Positions 51,428-60,584 of a stretch of DNA of 64,000 nt are shown one piece after another; position 1 is the stretch's first letter; each line of letters starts with the position of its first letter. A program made the position numbers and the translations under genes. The stretch comes from DASUKM01 sp036278735. Its GTDB lineage: Bacteria; Acidobacteriota; Vicinamibacteria; Vicinamibacterales; 2-12-FULL-66-21. Below the pieces are notes generated by a model, which was not told where the DNA came from, searched no databases, and was given only the letters and a program-made list of their open reading frames with translations. The stretch covers positions 1-64,000 of the forward strand of contig DASUKM010000029.1 in the NCBI GenBank assembly GCA_036278735.1, in the 5' to 3' direction.

Positions 51428-52903
51428 CTATCCTTTGACGCGGTCCAGGAATGGCGCGAGCGGCTCGGCCACGAAGCCGTCCCACTGCGGGATCATCATG
51501 GCGTCGTGGGTCCGGAACCGGAACTTCTCGGGTGTCTTCGGCGGCACGAGCGCAATCGCGGTGACGGGCGCCGGCTTGGTGCGGCCGTAGCCGGCGCTCT
51601 TCTGCAGCTCCCGCAGCTTCCGGCGAAGCCACGGCTCGCCGGCCGAACCGAACACGATCAGCACGCCGTCGGCGACGCGCAGCGCTTCTTCGTGCTCTTC
51701 GCGGATCTCCGCCTCGTCGCCCTCGAACAGCGGCCGGATCACCTCGAGGCCCGAATCGAAGAGGAACTCGGCCCAGGGCCCGACGAGGTCTGCGTCGCGC
51801 TGATCGTGAATGAGATAGAGACGCGGGACGACGGTCGCGGCCGGCGCGGCCGCGGCCGGTGCGGCAGCCGCCGATGCGGAGGGATCGCGCGACAGCCAGT
51901 CGTGCACCGCCGTCCGCAGATCCTCGAACGGCGTTTCGAGCAGATCGCCCGGGTAGGCCCGCGGGTCCATGCGCAGACGCTCGATCACGGCCGCCTGCCG
52001 GGCGTCCTCGACCTGCAGGCCGTCGGGCATCCAGACGAGGCGCGAGAACGCGCCGGCCGCGGCGCGCGCGATGGCCAGCTCGTTCTGGAGTTCGATGATC
52101 GATGAGGTCCCTCCCTCCGGCACGAGACCGTAGGTGCGCCCGACGAGATGGATCGACATCCGGCACTCTGCCAGATCGGCGCGGACCACCGACTGCACGT
52201 CGGCCGCGACGTGGGCGAGCGCCTGCGAGGGCAGCACGGTGTAGCCGTGTTGCACCAGTTCCCGGCGGATCGCCTGATACTCCTCCCGCAAATCGCTCGT
52301 CGTGTCGGCCACGAACACCGTTCCGCGATTGGGCGACTCGGTCTCCCCGCCGGTGTCTTCGAGCGCCAGCAGCACCTCGCCGATGTCGTGCGCGAGATCG
52401 TCGAGCTTCATCCAGAACTCGCGCTGCGCGTCCGGGCCGAAGACCTCGTTCAGCTCGCGCACTTTGCCCGTGTCGGGATCGACCCGGAAGAACTCGTAGC
52501 CGAGGAGCGCCCGCAGCTCCACGGGGGTCATCTCGAGCGGCACCGGCGTCTTCAACACCTTGAAGACGCGCGCGCGGTCGCGCACCCGGATGCCTCCCTG
52601 CCGCTCCGCCGCTTTCCAGAACTCGAGCACCTCCCGGCGCGTCCACTCCGAACGGACGTAGCGGGGCGTGAGTACGGAGATCAGCACCGCGACGCGCTGG
52701 AGCCGTTCGACGAGCGTGTCGGCGAAAAAGTCGTTGCCCGTCAGCTTGGGATCGCGCCAGACTTGCGGCTGCTTCCCCAGGATCTGTCCGACGCGGATCT
52801 CGAGCGCCCGGTGGAGGTTCGCGATCCATCCCTTGTGCCCCTCGATCAGCTCCTGGTCGTCCAGGTGCGCGTAGCTGATGAAGGCGTCGCCGTCGAAATG
52901 CAT
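51428..52903 (-). CDS. TIR-DUF4062-TIR effector-like protein
   Basis: A 491-residue protein with three modules. Residues 1-100 are a TIR domain starting G-D-A-F-I-S-Y-A-H, with S-E-W-T-R-R-E at 85-91 holding the Glu (E91) expected of NAD-cleaving TIRs. Residues about 195-335 match DUF4062 (V-F-V-A-D-T-T-S-D-L-R-E-E). An Ala/Pro linker then leads to a second TIR-like domain (360-490, L-Y-L-I-H-D-Q-R-D-A-D). There the Glu position after W425 is Lys (K429), so it is likely inactive or structural. It is cotranscribed with the nSTAND gene and divergent from a cyclase gene 77 bases away. Confidence 0.85.
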   Translation of the reverse strand: MHFDGDAFISYAHLDDQELIEGHKGWIANLHRALEIRVGQILGKQPQVWRDPKLTGNDFFADTLVERLQRVAVLISVLTPRYVRSEWTRREVLEFWKAAERQGGIRVRDRARVFKVLKTPVPLEMTPVELRALLGYEFFRVDPDTGKVRELNEVFGPDAQREFWMKLDDLAHDIGEVLLALEDTGGETESPNRGTVFVADTTSDLREEYQAIRRELVQHGYTVLPSQALAHVAADVQSVVRADLAECRMSIHLVGRTYGLVPEGGTSSIIELQNELAIARAAAGAFSRLVWMPDGLQVEDARQAAVIERLRMDPRAYPGDLLETPFEDLRTAVHDWLSRDPSASAAAAPAAAAPAATVVPRLYLIHDQRDADLVGPWAEFLFDSGLEVIRPLFEGDEAEIREEHEEALRVADGVLIVFGSAGEPWLRRKLRELQKSAGYGRTKPAPVTAIALVPPKTPEKFRFRTHDAMMIPQWDGFVAEPLAPFLDRVKG

Positions 52904-52980
52904 GGCTGGTGACGATTCTAGCCGAATCGCGGAGCCGCGCGCCGCCGGCGGCGCTCCCGCGTCTTGACCGCCGGGGACAG

Positions 52981-54876
52981 GTGCGACAGTATGCGGCGAG
53001 AGACAGAAGGGAGCCTCGCCTGGCCGCGCCGTCCTCGATCGTCCCGCAGACCGCCGCCGACTATCAACGACTCGGCGCCGATCTGCTCGAATCGGGCGAG
53101 CCGATTGGGGCGTGCGACCGGTTGTCGGAGGGGCTCGCGCGGTTTCCCGACGACAGGCGGCTGCGCCAGCTGCTCGCGCTCGGGCTCGCGCGCACGGGCG
53201 CCAGCCAGTCGGCGAACGAGATTCTGCGCGGGCTCGCCGGCCAGCCGGACGCCGACGAAGAAACGCTCGGGCTGCTCGCCCGGACGCACAAGGATCTGGC
53301 GTCCGAAGCGGTCGCTCCGGAGGAGCGCGAGGATCATCTGCGGCAGGCGTACGGGTACTACTCGGACGCCTTCCGGCGCTGGGGCGGCTACTGGACGGGG
53401 ATCAACGCGGCCACGGTCGCGCTGCTGCTCGGCGAACGCGACGAGGCGGCGGCGCTCGCGCGCGATGTCCACGCGCGCTGTCTCGCACAGCCGGACGGCC
53501 TGCCGGCGACGGAGCGGTACTGGATCGCGGCGACGCTCGGCGAAGCCGCGCTCATCCTCGGCCGGTCCGGCGAAGCGGGCGAGCGGTACGCCGAGGCGGC
53601 GACGCTCGGCCGCGGGCGCTTCGGCGTCCTGGCCTCCACGCGCCGCAACGCGCGGCTCCTCGCGCCGGCCGCGGGCGTCGGGCCCGACTGGATTGACCGC
53701 TTCCTGCGCGTGCCGCGCGTCGCCGTCTTCGCGGGCCACCTGATCGACGCGCCCAATCGTCCGGTGCGTCGTTTTCCACCGGCGCTCGAACCGGCCGCCC
53801 GCCGGGTCATCGACGAACGCCTCGCCGCGCTCGACGTCGGCTTCGGGTTCGCGGGCGCCGCGTGCGGCGGCGACATCCTGTTCCTCGAAGCGGTCGCGGC
53901 GCGCGGCGGCGAGAGCCACGTCGTGCTGCCGTACGACCGCGCACAATTCGGACGCGACAGCGTCGATGTCGTGCCGGGCTGGAGCCAACGGTACGCACGC
54001 GTGCTCGAGCAGGCCACCGAGGTCGTGCAGGCCTCGACCCAGCGCATGGCCGGCGGCGACATGTCGTACGAGTACGCGCTGCGCCTGATGGACGGCCTGG
54101 CGAGCCTGCGCGCCGACGAGGTGGATACGGAGCTGGTGCCGATCGCGCTCTGGGACGGCGCGGCGGGGGACGGGCCCGGCGGGACGGCGAGCGCGGTCGC
54201 GCGGTGGCGCGCCGCAGGACGCCGCGTCGAGGTGATCGACCTGCACGCGCTGGACGGCGGGACGTCACCCGTCGAGGTCCGGACGCTCGACGCCGCTCCA
54301 GCGGCGGCGACGGCATCTCCCCCGGCGTCCTCCGCCTCGTTCGCCCCCCGCATCGTGGGGGTCCTCTTCGCCGATGCGCGCGGCTTCAGCGGCCTCACCG
54401 ACGAGCAGGTCGTCGCCTTCGTGCAGCACTTCCTCGGCACCGTGGCAGCCGAAGTGGAACGCGCCGCGCACCCGCCCATCCTCAAGAACACGTGGGGCGA
54501 CGGTCTGTACTTCGTGTTCGATCGCGTGTGCGAGGCGGGCGAGTTCGCGCTGCGGCTCACCGAAACGCTGAACCACATCGACTGGAGCACGCACCAGCTG
54601 CCGAAGGATCTCGGGCTCCGCATCGGCCTGCACGCCGGGCCCGCGTATGCGTGTACGGATCCGGTCACGGGCCAGATGAATTATCTCGGCGCGCACGTGA
54701 GCCGCGCAGCCAGAATCGAACCGGTGACGCCCCCCGGCCGCGCGTACGCGAGCCAGGCGTTCGCCGCGCTCGCGCGCACGGACCAGGGGCCGGCGTTCCG
54801 CTGCGAATACGTCGGCCGCACGCCGCTCGCGAAGGGCTACGGCACGTATCCGCTCTACGTGGTCAGAAGGCTTTAG
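52981..54876 (+). CDS. TRAFs-binding-like TPR, SLOG-like and class III nucleotidyl cyclase fusion
   Basis: A 631-residue protein if started at the GTG at 52981, which leaves a 77-base divergent promoter region. In-frame starts from 52909 on are possible, so the N-terminus is uncertain. Residues 25-215 look like the TPR-type TRAFs-binding region (DUF4071). Residues 245-360 resemble a SLOG-type nucleotide-binding fold (V-F-A-G-H-L-I-D, A-G-A-A-C-G-G-D). The cyclase domain is about 455-615, with metal Asp D465 and D507 and the transition-state Arg R578. The purine-selecting Lys and Asp positions are Asn (N503, N567). It probably makes a cyclic nucleotide second messenger. Confidence 0.8.
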   Translation: MRQYAARDRREPRLAAPSSIVPQTAADYQRLGADLLESGEPIGACDRLSEGLARFPDDRRLRQLLALGLARTGASQSANEILRGLAGQPDADEETLGLLARTHKDLASEAVAPEEREDHLRQAYGYYSDAFRRWGGYWTGINAATVALLLGERDEAAALARDVHARCLAQPDGLPATERYWIAATLGEAALILGRSGEAGERYAEAATLGRGRFGVLASTRRNARLLAPAAGVGPDWIDRFLRVPRVAVFAGHLIDAPNRPVRRFPPALEPAARRVIDERLAALDVGFGFAGAACGGDILFLEAVAARGGESHVVLPYDRAQFGRDSVDVVPGWSQRYARVLEQATEVVQASTQRMAGGDMSYEYALRLMDGLASLRADEVDTELVPIALWDGAAGDGPGGTASAVARWRAAGRRVEVIDLHALDGGTSPVEVRTLDAAPAAATASPPASSASFAPRIVGVLFADARGFSGLTDEQVVAFVQHFLGTVAAEVERAAHPPILKNTWGDGLYFVFDRVCEAGEFALRLTETLNHIDWSTHQLPKDLGLRIGLHAGPAYACTDPVTGQMNYLGAHVSRAARIEPVTPPGRAYASQAFAALARTDQGPAFRCEYVGRTPLAKGYGTYPLYVVRRL

Positions 54877-57272
54877 GCTTCCTTTCCCAGGCTTCGGGCG
54901 AGTTCCACGGCGGCCGCGCGGCGTGCCGGCACGAGCGTCGCCGACAGCGCCACCACCGCCACCACCAGCGCGCTCCCGGCCAGGACGACGGGATCGCCGG
55001 GCCGCACGTCATACAGATAGCCGCCGATCAGACGCCCCGTCCACCACGCGATCAGGAGCCCGGCGGCAATCCCAATCGCCGCGACGCGGCCGCCGTCGCG
55101 CACGATCATCCAGAACACCTGCGGGCGCGTCGCCCCGAGCGCCTGACGGATCGCCATCTCGCCCGTCCGCTGCGCCACGACGTACGCCACGACCCCGAAC
55201 ACGCCGACCATGGCGAGCAGGAGCGCGGCGATGCCGAAGCCGGACATCAGCCACATGCCGAGCCGCTGGCGGTCGAGCGACGAGGCCACCAGCGCGGTCA
55301 GGCTGCTGAAGCGCGCCGGCACCTTCGGGTCCGCGTCGTGGAGCGCCGCGCGAAACTGCCCGGCGCGCCTCTCGGGATGTCCGTCGGCCGTCGTCACGAC
55401 GATCGAGGCGCGCAGGTTGAAGTACTGCGACATCGGGACGTACACGACGGGCTCGGCCGCGGCCGTCAGGGCCGCGTACTTGACGTCGGCCGCCACGCCC
55501 ACGATCGCGACGGCGTCCGGGACCGGCCGCCGATCGACGACGTGATACCTGAACCCTTCGATACGTTCGCGGAGCGGATCGCGCCCCTCGAGATACCGCT
55601 TGACGAACACCTCGTTGACGATCGCGACCGGCTGGGAATCGAGGCGATCGTCGCCGGTGAACGCGCGCCCCGCCAGCAGCCTCATGCCCATCGTCGAGAA
55701 GAAGCCGGGCGTGACGAGCCGGAGCCGGCCGTTCGGCCGCTTGTCGGGGGGGATGCCGGGCTCGCTGAGAATGTCGACGAACGTGGTCGAATCCCACTCG
55801 TGCGCCAGCGGCAGCGAGGACGCGGCCGCCACGTGCGTGGCGCCGGCCCCGCGCAGCCGGGCCTCGACGCTCTGCCACCACGCCGCATGTCGCGCGGGAT
55901 TTCCGTACGCTTGCGGCAGCAGGACGTCGATCGCGAGCCGTCCATCCGCCGTGAATCCGGGATCGATCCGCTGCAGGCGATCGTAGCTGCGCACGAGGCG
56001 CGACGCGCCGGCGACGAGCGCCACCGCCACCGCGATCTCCGCCGTCACGAACACCGCGAGCAGACGCCGCGTCGTGCGCGATCCGCGAACGCTCCGGCCG
56101 GTGTCGTTCATGACCCTCGCGATGTCGCCGCGGGCCAGCCGCAGCGCCGGAACGATCCCGACCAAAAGACCGCTGGCGATCGCGAGCGCGGCGGCGAAGC
56201 CGACGACCGTGACGTCGAATGTCAGCGCGTCGAGCCGCGGCAGCCGCGATCCGCCGATCCGCAGGAGCACGCGCACCGCCGCGTAGGCACCGGCGAGCCC
56301 GACGACCCCGCCGACGGCCGACAGGAGCAGCGATTCGGCGACGAGGTGCACGAGGATGCGGCGCCGGCTCGCGCCCAGCGCCGCGCGAACGGCGATCTCG
56401 CGCGCCCGCCCCGTGCTGCGTGCGAGCATGAGGTTGGTGACGTTGACCACCGCCAGCACCAGCAGCAACCCCGTCGCGCCGAACAGGATCAGCAGGATCG
56501 GGCCGAAGTCGCCCACGGTCGCCTCGAGGAGCGGACGCAGGCGATACGCGCGCCCCAGGTCCTGATCGGGATGCTTGCGGCCGAGCGCCGCCATCGTGCC
56601 TTCCATCGGGACGCGCAGCGAGTCGAGCGACGTGCCGGGCTTCAGCCGGACGTAGCCCTCGAAGTAGTGTCCGATGTCGTCCGGGGCGGCGTACGTGTTG
56701 AACCACACGTCCGTTCCGGCCGGCTCGTCGAAGTCGGGCGCCGCGACGCCGACGACGCGGACGGCATGATCGCGCAGCAGGATGGTGCTGCCGACGACGT
56801 CGCGGCGGGCGCCGTATTGCGTGCTCCACAACGCATGCGACAACACCACGACCGGAGGGGCCCCGCGCACGTCGTCGGCTGGACCGATCGCGCGGCCGGC
56901 GGCCATCGGAAGACCAAACAGATCGAAGAAGCCGTCGGTGACGCCGTAGGCGACGACCTGGCGCGCGGACACGTCGGTCGTGAGCGCGGCGTCCATGCGC
57001 ACCGCACCTGCCGTCGCCACGACGGCGCGCGAGGAGGCCTCGAGGGCCCCCAGCTCCTCGGAGGCGACCAGCCCGATCGTGAACCGTCCGCTCGGGAAGT
57101 ACGTGCGAACCGTGTAGAGATCCTTCGGGTGCGCGTACGGCAGCGGCGTGAGCAGGACGGCGTTGACCGTGCTGAACAAGGCGGTGGCGGTGGCGATTCC
57201 GAGGGCGAGGGTCCCGACGGCCGCGAGCGCGAAGGACGGCTGGCGGACAAGACGGCGCAGGGCCGGCAGCAT
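54873..57272 (-). CDS. ADOP-like ABC transporter permease (MacB-type, duplicated)
   Basis: A 799-residue duplicated permease of the same family as the one at 23802. It lacks the 80-residue soluble prefix of that protein and has no adjacent PadR gene. FtsX-type cores are visible (A-R-E-I-A-V-R-A-A-L-G-A-S-R near residue 300 and G-E-M-A-I-R-Q-A-L-G-A-T near 710), with large periplasmic-type domains between. It starts after GAGAGGAGA. The stop overlaps the cyclase stop by a few bases in convergent orientation. The ATPase is presumably encoded elsewhere. Confidence 0.86.
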   Translation of the reverse strand: MLPALRRLVRQPSFALAAVGTLALGIATATALFSTVNAVLLTPLPYAHPKDLYTVRTYFPSGRFTIGLVASEELGALEASSRAVVATAGAVRMDAALTTDVSARQVVAYGVTDGFFDLFGLPMAAGRAIGPADDVRGAPPVVVLSHALWSTQYGARRDVVGSTILLRDHAVRVVGVAAPDFDEPAGTDVWFNTYAAPDDIGHYFEGYVRLKPGTSLDSLRVPMEGTMAALGRKHPDQDLGRAYRLRPLLEATVGDFGPILLILFGATGLLLVLAVVNVTNLMLARSTGRAREIAVRAALGASRRRILVHLVAESLLLSAVGGVVGLAGAYAAVRVLLRIGGSRLPRLDALTFDVTVVGFAAALAIASGLLVGIVPALRLARGDIARVMNDTGRSVRGSRTTRRLLAVFVTAEIAVAVALVAGASRLVRSYDRLQRIDPGFTADGRLAIDVLLPQAYGNPARHAAWWQSVEARLRGAGATHVAAASSLPLAHEWDSTTFVDILSEPGIPPDKRPNGRLRLVTPGFFSTMGMRLLAGRAFTGDDRLDSQPVAIVNEVFVKRYLEGRDPLRERIEGFRYHVVDRRPVPDAVAIVGVAADVKYAALTAAAEPVVYVPMSQYFNLRASIVVTTADGHPERRAGQFRAALHDADPKVPARFSSLTALVASSLDRQRLGMWLMSGFGIAALLLAMVGVFGVVAYVVAQRTGEMAIRQALGATRPQVFWMIVRDGGRVAAIGIAAGLLIAWWTGRLIGGYLYDVRPGDPVVLAGSALVVAVVALSATLVPARRAAAVELARSLGKEA

Positions 57273-57311
57273 GCGGGTCTCCTCTCGGGAGCATCAGAAG
57301 TCAGAAGTCAC

Positions 57312-57348
57312 GAGACAGAATACAGAAGACAGGAGACAGAATACAGAA
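57312..57348. repeat. Two direct 16-bp copies, 21-bp period
   Basis: GAGACAGAATACAGAA occurs at 57312-57327 and again at 57333-57348, with related AGAAGTCAGAAGTC just before. The run is low-complexity and A/G-rich in a GC-rich background, and lies between the divergent permease and sensor-kinase genes. Confidence 0.6.
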
Positions 57349-57393
57349 CTTCGACGCGGCGCGATCGCTTACGCTGTGGGCACTCCTGTGGCC

Positions 57394-60300
57394 ATGCGAA
57401 GCTGGTGGGCCCTCCCCGTCGTCCTGATCGTCTCCGGCGCGGCGCCGGCATGGGGGGCGCGACTGCCCCTGCGGACCTACACCACGGCCGATGGACTGCC
57501 GCACAACGAGGTCAATTGCCTCGCGCCGGACCCGCGCGGGTTCCTCTGGCTGTGCACGGGCGACGGGCTGTCGCGATTCGACGGCGTCTCCTTCGTCACG
57601 TATGGCACCGCCGAGGGGCTGCCACACCCGCGCGTGTCGCGTCTGCTGCAGACGCGCGACGGCCGCTATTTCGTCGCGACCGACGGGGGCCTCGCGCGAT
57701 TCGATCCCGCCGGGGATCCCGCGCGCCGCACGCTGTTCGTTCCGGTCGGGATCAGGAGTGGGCCGCAGGGGATGCGGGCGACCGCGCTCTTCGAGGACCG
57801 CGGCGGCACGATCTGGTGCGGCACCGACCACGGCCTGTATCGCCTCGACGAGACGGTCCAGCCGTCGGTGCTCGATCCCGTCGACCTCGGGATGCCGCGC
57901 GAGTACGCGGAACAGCGGGTCGTCTCGGCACTCGCGCAGGGTGCCGGCGGATCGCTCTGGATTGCGACCCCGGACGGCCTGTACCGGCGCTGGCCGGACG
58001 GCCGCCACGCCCGCTACACCGTCGCCGACGGATTGCCAGGCGACTATCTGCACGACCTGCTGGTGGATCACGACGGGCATCTGTGGGCCGCCTCGCGGTA
58101 TGCAGGCATCTTTCGCTTCGCGGCCGACGACTCGACGCGTCCGCCGGTCGTCGTCGAGCGGTACTCGATCGACGACGGGCTCGCGGCCGCCTGGGTGTTC
58201 GGCCTCTTCGAAACGTCGAACCACCGTTTCTGGATCGCGACCAACCGCGGGCTCGCGGAGATGACGTGGGACGGGCACGCGCGGCGGTTTCGAACCCTCG
58301 GCGTCGCGCAGGGGCTGTCGTCGTCGGAAATTACCGCGCTCGGCGAAGACGCGAGCGGGAACCTGTGGATGGGGACGAACACGGCGGGGCTGATGAAAAT
58401 GGCCCGCACTCGCCTGCTCACGTACGGCCCGGACGACGGCCTGGTCGGCGTGAACGCGCTCTTCGAGGACGAAGCGGGAAACCTGTGCGCGCGCGGCACC
58501 GTGCCGCCGGAACGCGTCGGCACGGCCGGTGCACCGCCGCCTCCCTATACGCAGACGGCCGTCACGCGGTTCGGCTGTCTCGAAGGCACCCGGTTCGTCT
58601 CGTTCACGCCGGCCGCGCTGGACGATCGCTACCGGGTCGGGTGGGTGCAGGAAAACGTGACGCTGCGCACGCGCCGCGGTGAATGGTGGCTCGGCACGGG
58701 CACCGGCGTCTACCGGTTTCCCGCCAGCCGCCGCTTTCGCGCGCTCGCGCACGCCAGACCGATCGCGCGCTATACCGTTCGGGACGGCCTGGCCGCCGCG
58801 CAGGTATTCGGCCTCTACGAGGACGCGCGCGAAGGCGTGTGGGTGGCGACGGTCTCGCGCGAGCGGATCGGTCTCGCGCGGTGGGATCGCAGCAGCGTCA
58901 CGTGGACCCGTTACGACACGGTTCCCGATCTGATGCCGCTCCTGCGCAGTCTCCCCAGAGCGTTCGCCGAAGACCGCACGGGCGCCGTCTGGATCGGCTT
59001 CGATGCCGGCCTGGCGCGCGTCCGCGGCGATCGCGTGCACGTGTTCACCGCGGCCGACGGCTGGTCGCAGCAGCCCGTGAGGGACATGCACGTCGATCGC
59101 CGCGGCCGCCTGTGGCTGGCCTCCTCCGCGGGTGGCCTCTTCCGCGTCGATGCCCCGGAGGCGGATCGCCCGGCGTTCATCGCCTACACGAAGGCGCAGG
59201 GGCTCTCGAGCAACAGCGTCGCCGTCGTCGCCGAGGACCTGTACGGCCGCATCTACGCCGGCACGAGCCGCGGCCTGGATCGTCTGAATCCCGAGACGGG
59301 GCGGATCGAGCAGTTCACGACGTCCGACGGACTCGCCCCTGGACTGTTTCGCGCCGCGCTGCGCGACCGGGCCGGCGTGCTCTGGTTCGGGCTGACCGGG
59401 GGACTGACGCGATTCGAACCGGTACCGGAGGGCCCCGCGCCGACTCCGCGCATCCTGCTGACGAATGTCTCTCTGAACGGCGCTCGCGTCGCCATGTCCC
59501 TGCTCGGGGTGCACGCGCTCGCGCTGCCGCAGCTCCAGCCGGGACGCAATCAGCTCGTGATCAGCTTCGGGAGCGTCGACTTCTCTCCAGGCGAACGCCT
59601 GAAATACCAGTACATGCTGGAGGGAGCCGCCGGAACCTGGAGCCCCGCGACCACCACTCGCTCGGTCGACTTCGCCAATCTCGCCGCCGGCGCGTATCGG
59701 TTCGTGGTTCGCACCGTCGGGTCCGACGGCCGGGTCAGCACCGAGCCCGCCTCCCTCGCCTTCGTGATTCTGCCGCCCGTCTGGCGCCGCTGGTGGTTCG
59801 TGCTGCTCGCGGGGCTGGCTCTCGCCGCGCTGGCCGCGTCCGTTCATCGCCTGCGGATGCGGCGCATCCTCGATCTGGCGAACCTGCGGGCGCGGATTGC
59901 GACCGATCTCCACGACGACATCGGTGCGAACCTCACCACCATTTCAATCCTGAGCGAGGTCGCCCGCCAGCAGCCCCGCACCGCGACCGCCGAAGCGCCC
60001 CTCGCCACGATCGCGCGGATCGCGCGTGATTCCGTGGCCGCCATGAGCGACATCGTCTGGGCGGTCAATCCGAGCCACGATCGACTCACCGACCTCGTGC
60101 GGCGGATGCGGCTGCAGGCCGAGGAGCTGTTCGCCGGCCGTGACGTGGCGCTCTCGTTCCGCGCGCCGGAGGACACGGATCCGGCGCTCGGCGCGGACGT
60201 CCGCCGCGACCTGTTCCTCGTCTTCAAGGAAGCCGTGCACAATGCGGCGCGGCACGCGCGCTGCCGGCGCGTCCAGGTGACGCTGACCCGCCGCCGCCGC

Positions 60301-60489
60301 ACGCTCTCTCTCGAAATCCGCGACGACGGCATCGGATTCGAGGAGCCGCGCGCCGAAGGCGAAGGCCTGACGACCATGCGCACCAGGGCGCAGCGGCTTG
60401 GCGGCACGTGCGATGTCCTCTCGCGCCCGGGCCAGGGAACCATCGTTCGGGTCCGTGTCCCGATCACCCGAACCTACCGTAATCGGTAG
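57394..60489 (+). CDS. Two-component propeller/Y_Y_Y sensor histidine kinase (NarX-type)
   Basis: A 1031-residue membrane sensor. A signal-like helix (about residues 4-20) is followed by two-component-type propeller blades, about twelve repeats of patterns like T-T-A-D-G-L-P-H-N-E and W-L-C-T-G-D-G-L-S-R-F. A Y_Y_Y domain follows (Y-Q-Y-M-L-E-G-A, about 730-790), then one transmembrane helix near 800-820. The HisKA_3 H-box is D-L-H-D-D-I-G-A-N-L (H840), and the HATPase has E-A-V-H-N-A-A-R-H and D-D-G-I-G-F. The propeller probably senses a periplasmic ligand. The response regulator follows 96 bases downstream. Confidence 0.9.
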   Translation: MRSWWALPVVLIVSGAAPAWGARLPLRTYTTADGLPHNEVNCLAPDPRGFLWLCTGDGLSRFDGVSFVTYGTAEGLPHPRVSRLLQTRDGRYFVATDGGLARFDPAGDPARRTLFVPVGIRSGPQGMRATALFEDRGGTIWCGTDHGLYRLDETVQPSVLDPVDLGMPREYAEQRVVSALAQGAGGSLWIATPDGLYRRWPDGRHARYTVADGLPGDYLHDLLVDHDGHLWAASRYAGIFRFAADDSTRPPVVVERYSIDDGLAAAWVFGLFETSNHRFWIATNRGLAEMTWDGHARRFRTLGVAQGLSSSEITALGEDASGNLWMGTNTAGLMKMARTRLLTYGPDDGLVGVNALFEDEAGNLCARGTVPPERVGTAGAPPPPYTQTAVTRFGCLEGTRFVSFTPAALDDRYRVGWVQENVTLRTRRGEWWLGTGTGVYRFPASRRFRALAHARPIARYTVRDGLAAAQVFGLYEDAREGVWVATVSRERIGLARWDRSSVTWTRYDTVPDLMPLLRSLPRAFAEDRTGAVWIGFDAGLARVRGDRVHVFTAADGWSQQPVRDMHVDRRGRLWLASSAGGLFRVDAPEADRPAFIAYTKAQGLSSNSVAVVAEDLYGRIYAGTSRGLDRLNPETGRIEQFTTSDGLAPGLFRAALRDRAGVLWFGLTGGLTRFEPVPEGPAPTPRILLTNVSLNGARVAMSLLGVHALALPQLQPGRNQLVISFGSVDFSPGERLKYQYMLEGAAGTWSPATTTRSVDFANLAAGAYRFVVRTVGSDGRVSTEPASLAFVILPPVWRRWWFVLLAGLALAALAASVHRLRMRRILDLANLRARIATDLHDDIGANLTTISILSEVARQQPRTATAEAPLATIARIARDSVAAMSDIVWAVNPSHDRLTDLVRRMRLQAEELFAGRDVALSFRAPEDTDPALGADVRRDLFLVFKEAVHNAARHARCRRVQVTLTRRRRTLSLEIRDDGIGFEEPRAEGEGLTTMRTRAQRLGGTCDVLSRPGQGTIVRVRVPITRTYRNR

Positions 60490-60490
60490 G
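60473..60490. promoter_or_regulatory. Perfect inverted repeat over the sensor-kinase stop
   Basis: CCTACCG-TAAT-CGGTAGG, two perfect 7-bp arms with a 4-base AT-rich centre, overlaps the kinase stop codon. It lies about 95 bases before the NarL-type regulator gene. The palindrome is a candidate operator for that LuxR-family regulator. A simple RNA hairpin is the alternative. Confidence 0.4.
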
Positions 60491-60584
60491 AGATCCGCGG
60501 CCGCGGCCGGTGTAGCCTTGGGCTCCCGCCCGGTCGGGCGGCCGGCGACGAGCCGGGCGGCGGCCCGCAAGGAAACGCGATGTC

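Noticed and set aside
53862..58682. Plus-strand open frame of about 1600 codons crossing the cyclase, permease and sensor-kinase genes
   Set aside because: It spans the coding regions of three recognised genes in another frame, with Arg-rich, patternless sequence.
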